Positions 35,021 to 47,461 of a stretch of DNA of 64,000 nt are shown here, piece by piece. The stretch covers positions 3,844,001 to 3,908,000 of the forward strand of contig VNWV01000001.1 in assembly GCA_009801085.1 (NCBI GenBank), in the 5' to 3' direction. Within the stretch, counting starts at the first letter, position 1, and each line of letters begins with the position of its first letter. Both the position numbers and the translations under genes were made by a program. Under the pieces are notes generated by a model. It searched no databases. It was given only the letters and a program-made list of their open reading frames with translations, and was not told the origin of the DNA. The stretch is from Lasiodiplodia sp. COLG20. Lineage: Eukaryota > Ascomycota > Dothideomycetes > Botryosphaeriales > Botryosphaeriaceae.

Positions 35021-36130
35021 ATGTCGCAAAGCCAGACGCCCGTTCTCCCATGTCACAATGATTCCAGAATAACCGTAGCTCACTCGGCCAGTGCAAACCA
35101 AACTTCGCCGCAGAAGAAAGATGAGGAACAGCAAACAACCGAGACAGCATCAGGTCGCACCTCATTGTCAGCTTCGCCTCTCAACGCGCCGCCCGGCTAC
35201 CCGAAGCTAGCAGAACTTATGAACATCCTCCCCGAGACCTCTATCTTCCGCCGCTTCGGGACACTGAACTCGCTAAACCTACTCTACTTACAAGCCGAGC
35301 TTACGGACATCGAGAACAAGCTCCGACAAGCTCAGGTTGCGGATTACAAAGCAGGAGCAGGGTTTAAGACCCTTTATGCAAAGAACTGGTATTTTCTTGA
35401 AGCCTCGGCTCAGGATGGCGATGGCCAGCAGTTACAGCTGGTCAATTTGGCACGCGACAAGCTAGATAAGTACAGTAAGTTTCACTGTTTCAGAATGAGG
35501 CTTTTGCTTTAGCCAAACATGCGCGGAAAGATCTGCTGTTGATTGACAATCTACCTCACAGACGCAGCCCTTATTCAACAAGAAAAGATCCTCTCCTTCA
35601 GCCCTCCTGGCAAATACGACATGGACTACATCCGCCGATACCTGGCTTCTGACGAGATCGGCGAGCCGTACCCGCTGACTGGCGACGACTCGGACACGTG
35701 GGGAACATTTCCGGAGCCAAAAGCCCACGCCGATGACCTCGTCGCCCTCAAGCCACGCCGTAATGAAGATGCATTCTCAAACTGGATTACAAGCAAGGGC
35801 ATTTTCAAATTATTGGCGCTTGGAGGGGCGCGCTTTGGCAAGCCATCTGCAAAGCACGGTGGACGCGTCAGCTTTGAGGACACATCCTTGCTGCGCGTTA
35901 CCTACAGTATCACCAGTGTTCTTGCCTCCCTTATACCCATAGCCTCCATCGCTGTTCTTTACGTGGTGCAATCGATGAAGACAAGGTTGGTGCTGATTGC
36001 CGTCTTCAATGTGCTAGTCACCGTCTGCCTTATGGCCTTTACTACAGCTAAAAGGGCTGAGGTCTTCGCTGTGGCGGCTGCTTTCTCAGCCATACAGGTG
36101 GTCTTCGTGCAGGGTGGGGAGTACAGTTGA
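35021..36130 (+). CDS. DUF6594 membrane protein
   Basis: Exons 35021..35474 and 35562..36130 (87-nt intron, GTAAGT...CTCACAG) give 340 aa. The start is ATG 35021; the in-frame GTG just upstream is not used. Family landmarks appear in order: GYPKLAELMNILPETSIFRRFGTLN at ~65, LLYLQAELTDIENKLRQAQ, the W-DLV-L region, SFEDTSLLRVTYSITSVLAS, then three C-terminal TM helices (SLIPIASIAVLYVV, LVLIAVFNVLVTVCLM, EVFAVAAAFSAIQVVFV). This is the usual DUF6594 plan: a cytosolic N-terminal part and a hydrophobic C-terminal anchor. Function is unknown in the family. It is convergent with the next gene, stops 230 bp apart. Confidence 0.85.
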
Positions 36131-36360
36131 TCCTACAACTTGAGGTAGTTGAGCTAAGCAAGGTAGCTTTCTACGTAGTTACAAAGACATTCCTCATTCA
36201 ATCCCAGTGGGCCTTTTGTATGCTCCATAAATAGAACCACTATGAAATAAGGCAGACAGGAAACAATTCGAATCATATGAAATGTGAGCAAACATGTCGT
36301 AGGGAAATCTCTCGGAAACTCGTGCTCATGAAACTCTGTCGCCATCATTGGTCTCGTGCA

Positions 36361-37290
36361 TCACTTCCTGGAAGGCTTGTTTTGGCCCTGCTCATCTCGC
36401 CTCGCTTTTTCCTGGCTCTGCTGAATTTTTTTCTGTTCCTTCTTCGCATCTTTAGACCTCCTCGCTGCATTGGGGTCTGGGGGTGCTGATGTCAGATAGG
36501 GCTTCTGCTTTGCGGTCGGGGTTGAAACACTAACCTTTCGTCGGGTTTGGCCGTTGAGTAACCGCTACTGTACGAATACATGAGCCCCGGAGCCCCGCAT
36601 CGTTCATGGTCTTAGAGCTGAATATGGCATCATAAGCCAGGTTTTCGACGACCAGAAAACGGCCGTCCAAGAATCTCTGCGGGAAATTCAGCCCACTATT
36701 GCAGCGCGGCTCAGGGATACCTCGCCAACGAAGGTTCTCTACCACCCCGACGACCGCAATCGGACGCTGGTCAGCGGTATAACATGTGGCCTGAGAACGC
36801 TTCCCAAAGACTTTGAGCCATTTGCACTTCCACCACGGCAGCCGCGTCCCTCTAACACGGGTGCAAGGTTCGAAACGGAGGTTGCACTGCGTTACGAAGT
36901 CCAGAGACAGAAGATTGTCGACGTTAGAGCCAGTGTCAAACAGCGCTCTGCCAGGTGCGAAACTCTCGCATCCGTTGTTGGCCAAATTCGCGAATTCGAC
37001 AGACCTTGTCCAGTCCTCCTGCGCGAAAACATCTTAGCATTGTTATGAAAAGTTGGGAATTTGAAGAAATTCCATACCTCTTGATATCCGCAGTCGGTGC
37101 ACCAACGATGAATAAGTGGTGCACAAGCCGGAGGCGGTCCAAGGGCCTGTATATAAGGCGCAAGCAAGGATTTGACTTGCGAATCATCTCCAACTTCATT
37201 CTGCCGGACGGCGGCATTATCCGCTAGTACGCCGGCTGGAACTCCATCCGTTGCATTGCCGTTCTGGTGTCCACTCTTTCTGCAAGCCAT
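36361..37290 (-). CDS. Retropepsin-like aspartic protease-fold protein
   Basis: Exons 37290..37078, 37018..36535 and 36485..36361 (introns 59 and 49 nt) give 273 aa with consistent phases. The middle part has GRALFDTGSNVDNLLSLDFV, an intact D-T-G-S active-site turn, followed by strands and a DAIFSSKTMNDAGL segment where the family has its second conserved (D)xxLG block; here that block looks altered. The last exon encodes a highly charged coiled tail (KKEQKKIQQSQEKARRDEQ). A WCTDCGYQE segment precedes the protease fold. It is similar in layout to the fragment at 33623..33991, pointing to a duplicated local family. Fungal single-domain proteins of this kind are of unknown function; no retroelement genes surround it. 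Confidence 0.55.
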
Positions 37291-39193
37291 TATGACAGCA
37301 GTAAGGCAGATGATTTACGTGAGAGTGCCACCCGATAATACCTGGAATACAAAATGAATGGCGACTAGAATAGTTGCTATGGGGCAGATCCAAACCGTGC
37401 ACAGATAGCGACCAGAGTGCGGTCCCCGAAGGATCTCCGTGGGTCAGCTGGGGGGATGTGAAGATGGATTGCGATGATGTCGGTAAGGGTCTTATTGGGA
37501 GTGAGCGCAGCACCTCCTTAATTTTGCTCAAAAGAGCGGCGCACAGTAACAGGCGTTTCGACGGCACCTGCTTCAATATATTGTTGTGTCAGCTGTAGTC
37601 AATAGATTACCAGAGCAGGATCCCGAGAGATGTGGCTGGGAAACAAGTAGATCTTTCAAGCGCCTTGTCCAAGTGACATTCGGTTTAAGGCCGACGATCA
37701 CATATAACATAGACGTTTGCTCAAACCGAGTACCTTTTTTGGGCTTTGTCGCACAGAAACGGGAGTCCAGGGGGGAAAGACTGTGGAGACCGCACAGTGA
37801 TCTAATAAAAATTAAGTGAGCTCTTGGATCTGAGACCTTCAAGACCATAGCGCTATCAGTAAGCTTAAATCATGCTGCGTGGGAGAGTCACTCCGACATA
37901 GCCCTGGTTACGCAGCACGCGCCGCCCGCGCCGCCTCCATGTGTGTCCAACAGCAAGAGTTCGCTGCACTCTCGGCATCAAAGCTTATAGGCCATTTAAA
38001 ACGCCCACTGGGCACTGTCAGCGTGTCGCAGTGGAGGGAAAGGCTAAGCACGACGCCAGGCGCAGGGCCAGACACCGGTTTTCCTACCTGATGGACGCAT
38101 ACCACGGATGACGGCTGGACGGTCTAACAATTCTCTCACTGCGACGGCCTAGGGCCGGCCTTTGCCTGGAAAAACTGAGTGTCTCTTACATTTATCGTCA
38201 AAGTTGATCCAAAGTCACTATATGCGTGCGCGTCGAACACAGTAGTAGCGAATGTGAGAATTCGGGCAGGCCGACTACACAACACCAGGGACCGAGGGGA
38301 TCGTCAATGCTGCACCGCAAAATAAGCGAGTTCTGCGGAACGGGATCCACTAATGTAAGTTGGACTGTGTTAGTTTAATGATTCTGTCTGTTCGAATAGA
38401 GAGTCTCAGGAAAGATAGGCATACATCGGGCGCAATAGTCGCGCGTGAAGGAATGGCTATGGCGGGACGAAAGTACGTTTGGGCGCAAGCAAGTAGGTAT
38501 AGCTAGTAGCAGAGCTGGTGGGCCCGTGCTGTCCCCGGATGGGAGCGAGGAATTGAAGGCAAGCTGGAGAACTTGGCAAGGTATGCCAAAAGAATCTTGA
38601 AATTTTTGTAGCAAGGACGAGACTGCCCATTTTCGTCGTAACGGTGGGAACTTTTAATCGGCGCGGGCAGCAGCGAGGCTTGTCGGTTAAGCTGCCCGGG
38701 TGAGCAAAGAAGATCGCGGGCTGCTGCGTGTGATGAGCAAGGCGGGGTCCACAGTCCAGCCTCGCGACTCCTGATAGGCTAGGTGGTATGGAAAGCAGGA
38801 ATACAGGGATACCGAAATGGCAACAATGTCAGGATCGGCCTGTTGATGGTACAAATCGTTCCGTGTAGAGCCGGCAATCTGGTTAGCCAATTAGAGAGTC
38901 CCATCTAGTCGCTTGATATACCTCTTATTGCAACCCGAAGAAAGTCCACGAGTAGTACCATCGCGGAATGCTCCTAATAATGTGGCGAGAGAACGGCGCA
39001 GTCAGCCACAATTATGGTAACACAGCCCTACCAGCGGCGGCAGCTAAAAGCACCCGACCCCGCGCCTGGGCTGACCTCAAGCATCAACTCGGATTGACAC
39101 CATTCAAGGGTGTTCGAGAGTATTCTACCTGAGCGACAGTGGCGCCCGCTCTCTCATTAAAGAAATACTTCCTCCCACACACCACCATCCACC
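37291..39193. other. Intergenic region, 1.9 kb
   Basis: No frame here shows a domain, signal peptide or a set of splice sites that I can support. A locally GC-rich patch lies near 37915-37945. I see no tRNA or transposon structure. Confidence 0.5.
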
Positions 39194-41268
39194 TCAGAAA
39201 AACCTCGGCTTAAACAACCTCTCCTTCCCCCTCCTCAGCAACCTCTTCTGCACCGCCTCCGTCTCATTCACCGGATTCGGCGCATTCAGCGTCGTGTTGT
39301 ACGTCGCATCACTCGGCAACACCTCCGTCTGCACCGTCGCGTTTCCTTCCCTATACTCACTCGTCGGCGTCCCCACCGTCACATACCCCGCACCAACCAC
39401 CTCCTTACCCGTCGCCAAATCCACGCCCTTCAACGCGCGCTCGAACATCTCGAGCGAGGCCAGCGGCTGGTAGAACGGCACCTCATGTCCACTCTCGTAG
39501 ATACGCACGAACGCAAACTTCGCCGCCTGCCGCACCTGCCCGTGGGCGATACCGTCGCTGGTCTCGATGTCAACGAAGCCCGCGACGTCGTAGTCCTCCG
39601 CGGCAATGATATCCGCCACAGCCTGCCCGCCGAGCCAGTTGCAGTTATAATCCGCGTCGCCGAAGTACAGCGTCACGCTGACGTTCCTTCCCAGCAGCGC
39701 GCGGACGTCCTCGATCGTGTTCATGCGCCTGTCATCGTCGCCCGTCGACCCGAACGCCGTGCTAACGGCATTGTTGGATTCGGAGAAATTGACGTACGCG
39801 CCGATGGCCTGCTGGACGGCGGGCGTGTTGAGGTAATCGACGTAGAAGGAATACGGGAAGGGGTCGGGGGTCAGCTCGCGGAAGTCGTATTCGTCGCGGC
39901 CGGCGTAGATGTCGTACAGGTTCTCGACCTCCTTGTAGCAGAAGTCGTCGGCGGCGCTGCAGACCTCGTTCAGGCCGGAGGTGTAGCAGGCGAGGGTTTG
40001 GTCGTAGCAGTTGCCCTCGCCGTAGAGGTTGTTGTACCACATGTCGGCGATGGTCGAGTTGAAGGGTTGGTAGTCGTATGTGTGGCCGGGGGAGATGGAG
40101 AAGTTGTAGTAGGCTTGGTACTGCGTGAGCGGGTCGAACCAGCCGTTGCCGATGAGGACGGATTGCAGGTCGATGGGGATGGCGTCGGTGATGTTCTTGG
40201 CGTTTTGCTGCTCGATGTACTCGCTGAAGACGGGCGCGTAGTGCCCGCCGTAGCTCTCGGTCGTGAAGTGGAAGCCGTTTTGAGAGTACTCCGGGAAGGC
40301 GCCCATGAAGCCTTGCAGCGTCTTCCAGAAGTTGGGCGCGGCGTTGTCGGTGGAGTTGGCCGTCAAGGTCAGGTTCGGGTACGAGTACGTGCCGCAGTCC
40401 GAGGCGTAGTCGGGGCACGTTGCGTTTGGCAGCGTGATGATGTCGCCTTGGTCGGACGTGTACGCCGACACGGGGATCGAGTAGGAGAAGCCGACCTGCG
40501 TGGGCTGGTCGATGAAGAGCTATTCAGATGTAAGTACGCGGGTGTAAATTCGGAGGTGTTTGAGATTATGCAGGGTCTTTCCGAGGCGGATAACCCCTGG
40601 TGCTGATCGTCGAGACTGACCATGTTGCTGACGTTGCTCCACGAGTACGGGTTGTTGTAGACGTTGCCGTCAATATCAACACCGCAGGGGCCAAGCTCCT
40701 GGAAAAGACCAATCATGGACGAGCTTCCAGGACCTGCATGGGAGTGGTCAGTTTTCCGCTGTTTTGTTTATTGGTGCTAGTGAATTCCATACCTCCGTTG
40801 ATCCACACGGTCAAGGGAGCAGTCGTCGGGTCTTGGTTGCGCGCCTCGAAGAACCACCTGCAACGCCAGAAATTTAGCCATTGAACTCCCCTCTCGACAA
40901 ACTCCACTGCAATCACGTACCAGAAAATGTGCTGGTCCTCAGCCACGTCCGCATAACCCGAAAGACTCTTGACATTGGGATCCGTCTCGCAAATGCCCGT
41001 GGGGACCTATTTCAGCAGGGTTAGAGACACGTTATTGGTCGAGCTGGCGTTTCACAACGATTTTTCGTGATCCGATTTTATGCGGGTAATCCCGAAGGAA
41101 GGAAAAGAGAGAAACGAAATCCACACGTACTTCCTTATACCGCACATTAACGCCAGCAGCGCCCTTCTTGAGCGTCAAGTTCGTCGGAGCAGTCACGAAC
41201 TGCGCAGAAACCGCAGACGGCAGCACGGCCGTAGCCGCGATGGCAACAGCAGCAAGCATCGAAGGCAT
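39194..41268 (-). CDS. Secreted serine carboxypeptidase (peptidase family S10)
   Basis: Five exons: 41268..41131, 41006..40921, 40857..40793, 40733..40621 and 40519..39194, giving 575 aa, typical for fungal S10 enzymes. [22 protein letters not shown] is a clear signal peptide. The oxyanion and substrate region reads [15 protein letters not shown], the catalytic Ser is in [10 protein letters not shown], the catalytic Asp in [11 protein letters not shown] and the His in [12 protein letters not shown]. More than ten N-glycosylation sequons and paired Cys suit a vacuolar or extracellular enzyme that removes C-terminal residues at acidic pH. A basic Arg-rich C terminus ([11 protein letters not shown]) follows the domain. 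Codon use is GC-rich, unlike the flanking membrane genes. Start chosen at the Met that begins the signal peptide; an upstream in-frame stretch is Arg/Ser-rich and unlikely. Confidence 0.9.
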
Positions 41269-42177
41269 CGTCGCTGCGAGGCTTGAACAGGAGGGACGGC
41301 GCGACGAAGAAAGGGACGGAAGGCGACGGCACGGAAAAGCCCTGAAGAAGGCGCCATGATCGGGGGCCTGGCGGTGCAATATATAAATACGGCGGAGGCG
41401 GAGAGCGTCAATTACGGCGTACGTGCGCGTCAGTTAGCAGCGCCGGTGTGTCCGTCATGGTGGTCGGTTATTACTCGATTGCGTGGGACGTGCGGCGATA
41501 AGCAGCTCCGGTGCGGAGTCAGGATTCAGGAACGGCGGGCTGCTAGCGCTAAACCAGAACAGGCAGGTCGTTGCAGCCCGTCGAAGCTTCGGCAAGGAAA
41601 GCTTGCCCCGCCAATCGCTGCGCTTGGTACCCGGCTAAGAAGCTGGGCGGAATGATGGCGCTTTCCTCTCCCCCCCTTGCTTCGGCCGGACGCGCGTGTA
41701 GGTCTTGTTTTCTGCCTTTTCGAGTTACGAGTGCCGCTATCGTGGGCTGATGACGGTGTGCCCGCTGTTTAAAAGCCCGGCCCGGCCGAACCCACAATCT
41801 GTGCGTGTGGGGCGCCTGCGCGTGCGGCGCAGATCCGAGCATGTCCGTCATCGGGAATGCCCGCGGGTCTTCAAGGCTCCTTGCAAAGGGTGCAATGAAA
41901 GTCAATTTAGAGGAACAAAATGAGGCTCAGAATTCCACTGGTAGCTTCAGCTAGATAAACGAAGAATATGATCTCATTGCTAAACCCCGTACGCAACATC
42001 ACCTGAAAACTTAGGAACTTTACACAGTGAGAATCTTTCACGCGCTGTTTTGCGATGCCATTGCTTATTTTGGAGTGAATTACTCTTGATGGGCGGCCGG
42101 GAATATATCCACTACTGAGGTTTTCTGAGTTGCAATTTTTCATCAACCCTTCGTCCAATTCTAATAAGATATGTATA
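41269..42177. other. Intergenic region
   Basis: About 0.9 kb between the carboxypeptidase promoter and the end of X copy 2. No gene seen. Confidence 0.5.
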
Positions 42178-44090
42178 CTAATATACATAGACAAAATTAT
42201 CGTTATCGATCTCCATTTCCTCCCTCTCCTCTAAAGCGCCCTCATGCAAAGCGCATGCGAACTCATCCCCAGCCATGTTGATTTGTTGTCTTCGCTTCAG
42301 GCTCTGCACCGCCGTAAAATTAACATACACCCAAAGGCAGACAATCTTAATTGCGTTGGCTATTAAAAAGAATTTGAACCATTGATCAATGGTAAGCCGA
42401 CTTTTGAAGATCGTGCACATCAGCCCTCCTATTGCGTGTCCAGAACAAAAGACCGCCACAAAAAAGACGCTCCGTACTTTGCCGCTTATCTTGGTTAGCA
42501 ATAAGATTATTGCCACTAAGCCTCTTATTTAGCTCTTATTCTTGCACTAAATAGGTCTTTGTGATACTCACAAGTAATAGAAATATCACCAGCCGTCGGA
42601 ACCAAGCTTAGTAGCCACAAGGGAATAGGACGACACTCCTGGACTCCATCAGACCCATAAACCAATTTTTCGCAACTCTGAATAGGCCACCAGGCACACA
42701 TTTCTGTGACCGTAATTACGGCGATAGGAATTGCTGGAATCCAATTGAAGTTAGCCCAGCAGCATGCATTTGCTTTGGGGATACGTTCAATTATTCAGAG
42801 GATGTCACAAGGGAATCCGTGGAGGACTTACCCACACAACCAACTCCCGTAGAAAAATGGAGAATTGCGCCAACAACGGCATATGCGAGTAGAGGAGACG
42901 CCTGCGCAAATGCATCGGCAAACTTCCAGTCGAGCGGTCCGCTGATTTCGCGTTTTGTGGAAGCATCTACAATGGCAAACAACAAAAAAAAGTATAACTG
43001 GTAGTCCACTAGTGAACCCGAAATCTAGTAAATGTTTAAAAAATAGGATATTAAGCTTGAACATCTAACGTACCTGATTCTTGTGAAGTTTCCACATTGC
43101 TCGGAACCTTGTCCAGTTATTTGGGTGCACTTCTCCATCGAAGAGTATGGCCGTTCTTTGTGATAGGACCCAGGGTGCTGTGGCGGAACTTGCACTGCTT
43201 ATCCATGGCTCAATTGCTAGTGATAGGCCACTAATTATAATCCCTTCGACGATTACTGGTAGGTTTGTCAAATTATTAGCCAGATGCCGGTTAATTTCGC
43301 CAATGAATACCGCGACTGGGCTAGAAGTAGCCCAAAGGATGGACCGAATTGGCTGCGCACGTTTGCTGTAGCACATATGTGCTAGCAACATACTCGCAGG
43401 CATCAGCGGAGAGCTTGATAGTGCGCAGAGAAGATAACAGACAGGTCGCAGTACATTATTTTGCCCGGAATAGAAGTTGAATAAGGAAGCAAATAAACCT
43501 GTGAGCTTTAGCATAAGGCCCCAAAAATCTATCATCTGGACCTTGCTTACCTGTGAGGAATATGCTGGTTGGAATAACTCTCGCAAACTCTTCGACAACA
43601 ATTGCCATCGATCCCAGCCATACACCAATTGCTCGCCCAATGTAGAAGAGCAAAACCGCTGAATCGATCTCTCTCCGTTTTGAGAAATTGTTGAGGGCGG
43701 TCGAATTCTCGTCCAGAATGGTTTCTTTAGTGAAAACCGTTTCGAGCTGTCTGTCCCAGAAGTAGCAAAGCTGACCCTGCAGATTAGTACCCGACTTCCA
43801 TCATTTCAATATGAAATAGGACTTACCCAAAGTATGGGTAGAATACGATAGTCCGCAAATCTATTGCGCTTCCCTTCCTGAGCCTCTTGAATCCGTATAT
43901 CCGGAAACTCAGCGGTCTCCGTCTCCATGCGCACACCCTGGAGTTCCATGTCCGTCAGCTGACTATCGCCATGTTGCTGAGATGTACTGGATCTAGTGGA
44001 TATGTTTTCATAAGTCCCGCCATCTTCGACTTGTGTACAGCCCTGACTGCCGACTGCAAAGTCTGACACTTCTTGGCTAGCTCGAGACAT
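42178..44090 (-). CDS. Family X polytopic membrane protein, copy 2 (intact)
   Basis: Six exons: 44090..43827, 43776..43551, 43498..43074, 43024..42832, 42733..42572 and 42515..42178, giving 535 aa. All donors are GTAAG, GTACG or GTGAG and all phases agree. The ~80-residue N-terminal part is hydrophilic, followed by about nine to ten hydrophobic helices (for example FYIGRAIGVWLGSMAIVVEEF, CYLLCALSSSPLMPASMLLA, YQLYFFLLFAIVDA, VFFVAVFCSGHAIGGLM). The C terminus is charged and ends EMEIDNDNFVYVY, matching the DIEN-HFRY end of copies 1 and 3. The last two exons are 162 and 338 nt, identical in length to those of copy 3. I do not recognise the family and see no transporter, receptor or enzyme signature. 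It is divergent from DUF6536 copy 2, with 775 bp between start codons. This is the best reference copy. Confidence 0.8.
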
Positions 44091-44865
44091 GTATCTCACT
44101 GCAACAACAGGCCTCGTATTCTGGGAAACAATATGCGTTCGTGTGAAATTCAAATGGGCGACAAGGCTGGGAATGAGCCACAGAAGAGTGGGAATGCGGG
44201 GCTACAAGGCTTTTGATGGCACCAGTAGACTATTATTAGCTGTGAATGTCAGTTACACGAGATTGCATGCCACAATTGCACAGAACTAAACATGATTGGT
44301 AGCAGTCTGCAAGGCAGAATTCTCAGCCTTGCCTTTCCCGAAGAACTAAAAAAAGACCATGTAGCTGACGAGTCAAATTGGTGACACAAGGAGGATTCTG
44401 TGACCAAGGCTGTCACAAAGTTGTTTTTCTGCAAAGTAATGCAGCTTTGCCCTATCACATCTATTTACTTCGGAGTTACACAATTAGACGCATTACTATT
44501 ATTAGCGCATATCGCATGTGCCGCAGACGCGAATTGGATTCACAAATAGTACTACTAACTATATATAGGTCAGATTTCAAGTATACTAAATGATAAGTAC
44601 TAGCAATAATATTAATAGCTTTACCCGGATGACTTCTTCTAGTCCTCCCTTCCGCCTTCCGCCAAACACATCCGCTTAGACCCCGATGCACGCCAGCTGG
44701 CTCTCTCAACAGTTCCAATATTTAGAAGGCGGATCCCCGCCATCTTCTATAGATCTAGATGTATTAGATGGGTTGGTTCACTTGAGCTGAACTTTCTATT
44801 ATTTATTATCTGACGCTCGCAATAATAGTCAAGAAACATCCTCCAACGCACGGCCTTCTGCAGTT
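44091..44865. promoter_or_regulatory. Divergent promoter region of pair 2
   Basis: 775 bp between the start codons of X copy 2 and DUF6536 copy 2, both pointing outward. AT-rich; no motif shared with pairs 1 and 3 identified by eye. Confidence 0.6.
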
Positions 44866-47136
44866 ATGAGGCTCGGCTCCTTTCGAACTCCTCTGCACCC
44901 CTTTGCTGAATCTGCCTCGCCATGTTCGACCTTACTTAGCAAGTTCCCCGGATTAGCTGCTTTGAAACACCATTTCAATGCCTGGAGAGTCGTTGTCGCA
45001 TTCAACATTTTGGTGGCCTCTATCACCCTGGCCATCAATATTTCAGCCCTAATTTGGGCTGGTGCAAGACATGAGGACCATGTCTTATACGGTGGTGATT
45101 GTGAGACGGTTGACACCATTGCCCTTTACGCACATGCAGTAATCAATGTGCTGGGCACCGCTCTTTTTGCTGCAAGCAATTATGCAATGCAAATTTTAGC
45201 GTCGCCAAGTAGGCATGATGTCAATGTCTCTCACAGTCAAGGACACACTTTTTCCATTGGTGTACAATCCCTAAGAAATCTCAGGAATATCAACACACTC
45301 CGATTCACACTGTGGATCATCCTCGCAATTTCTTCTATCCCTCTAAACCTTGTGTAAGTTTGTTAATACCCGATAAGCAGTATTTAATTTCTAACACCAC
45401 AAGGTATAATTCGGTAATCTTTCCAATGACAGGTGCACGCGAGTATAAAGTTGCCGTCGTGACGCCGAATTTCCTGAGCGGGGCGGCTTTCGATCTCAAG
45501 TCTATCAACAATCTTACGAGTTCTTCATCGAAATCTCCTTTCTCCAGCGGGGTGCTATCTCTTCATTTGCACCAAGATTTATCAAGCCTACGAATTCCTT
45601 CGGTCGAGCCCCATGATCTCGAGTTACTGAATTCACTTCAGTCGAAATACCTCAAGACGCAGTTAAAAAACATGACGACCGATGCATGCATCAAAGCCTA
45701 CCTTACAAGTCAACAATTGACTCATCGCAATCTTATTGCAGTGAGCGACGAAGCCCGCTCAGAGTCAAGCTCTGTCGTTTGGCTAGATCGCTCCTCGGCG
45801 AGAAACTTTGCTACGAACTGGATGTGTCGATACGTAAACGGCTCCATTGATTCTTGGACGCATGACATTAAGGATCCTGAATGCACTCCTGAGTATTCTT
45901 CCATATACCCCGACGATTGGGCTGTCGGTATGTATGCCACGCAACTAAAAGATGGCTATTTTAAAGTCGGAAGACATCGGATATCCCGGTGCTATGCAGA
46001 GGAATCCGAATCAGCTTGCAGGCTAGCATACGAACCAAGGCTTCTAGCGGTGGTCATCGCAGCAAATGCCGTTAAGGTAGTTGCTATGATGGCAACTCTG
46101 TTGCAATACAAGCGGCCGGCATTGGTTACCATTGGCGATGCCCTTGCATCATTTTTGGAAGAGACCGACGTAGCGACACGCGGGATGTGTCTCACTACTG
46201 CGAAAGGGTTTGCCTCTCAATCCTGGAGTACTCGGCCTCAAGTCTTCTCTCGGCAACCCAGAGCCCTCAAACGGTCCGCTGGCGCCTCACGCCAGCAGTG
46301 GATCGCAACCAGTTTAATGTACGGATATTGAACCAGCCTCTCACTATTTTCCCTCCGCCCCCTCTTTTTACTTATAAAAAGCTGAGTAGATCTCCAGGTT
46401 CGCTATAACAATGATCGCCGGTATCGTATGCTTCGCAAGTATTTACGATGTCTCAAATACATTTCGTTGGTCAAGCTCCGGATCTGTCAGTAAGGAGTCT
46501 CTCAAGCTCGGCACCGGATTAGATGTAGCCTCAGCCGTCGTGCTAGCTAATCTTCCTCAAGTCATTTTATCGCTGACCTACCTAATCCTCAACCGGCTTT
46601 TGACCTGCATGGCAGTCTCCAGAGAGTGGTCTTTGTTCGCACATACGCGAAAGGGTCTCCGAACTTCTGATTCACAAGGAGAGCAGCGGTCGACGTACTG
46701 GTTACAACTTCCTCTAAGATTCTCCATCCCGATGATTTTCGTTTCGACTGGCCTTCACTATCTTGCGTCACAGAGCTTGTTCTTTGGAGGTTTGCGCATA
46801 TATTCTGCGTACAGCGATGACACATTCGTTGAGAGTTATACTGGGCTTGGATATGCACAGACTCCAGCCCATGCTCTGTTAATAACACTCCTGCTCTTGT
46901 ACGCCTTCATCATTCTGTGGAGCAAATCCTACAACGATCCGGGAATGCCACCGGGCGGTTTCAACAGCGCAGTTCTGTCCGCAGCTTGCCATCCTCCGGT
47001 TGGCGAGACCGACGTTCATCTCAAACCAGTACAGTGGGGCGTGGTCAGCCCACCGGACGAGGAATCTGGAGTCGGACACTGCTCATTTAGTAGTGACGAG
47101 GTTTCGTTGCCGGTTGAAGGGAAGAAGTACGCATAG
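44866..47136 (+). CDS. DUF6536 membrane protein, copy 2 (intact)
   Basis: Exons 44866..45353, 45404..46318 and 46398..47136 (introns 50 and 79 nt) give 713 aa, joining at the same places as the other copies. It lacks the short first exon seen in copies 1 and 3 and starts directly at ATG 44866. DUF6536 core: AWRVVVAFNILVASITLAIN, GTALFAASNYAMQIL, then VGVQSLRNLR-like ending. The central exon is extracellular or lumenal in character with conserved Cys and the intact Trp of ATNWMCRY. TM segments follow (VVIAANAVKVVAMMATLLQY; VVLANLPQVILSLTYLILNRL), the SREWSLFAHTRKGLRTS loop and the C-terminal GHCSFSSDEVSLPVEGKKY. All conserved residues broken in copy 1 are intact. Function is unknown. Pairs with X copy 2. 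Confidence 0.85.
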
Positions 47137-47461
47137 GCGAGTCAGGGTGGGTCAAAAGAAGAAATAGTCGGCGAGTATGACCTACTTCTGGGGTGCGCAA
47201 GTGGCATCTCACGTCTTCGTTTCTCGGATTACCTCCAAAGGAGTTTCGGAAACGACGTGCACGGATCTATCGACGAAGATTATTCGTGTGGGGGATGCGT
47301 CAAGAGGCCTTGAAACGGTTGCCTTGCACCTAGAGGATTTTGTTTCACAAGATCATAGAACAGACCAATAAGCTGATCGCAATTTAATGCACAATACATC
47401 AACTGAGGTGGTATGCGTCTGAGTTGCAGACCGTTCCAGGCCTCGCATGTTTATCAATAGT
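47137..47461. other. Convergent intergenic region
   Basis: 325 bp between stops of DUF6536 copy 2 and the small secreted-protein gene. Nothing recognised. Confidence 0.5.

Noticed and set aside
33623..37290. A complete LTR retrotransposon
   Set aside because: Only protease-like folds are seen; no reverse transcriptase, integrase or paired LTRs.
39485..40606. 373-codon plus-strand frame opposite the carboxypeptidase
   Set aside because: Val/Arg/Gly-rich antisense shadow; all S10 catalytic motifs are on the minus strand.
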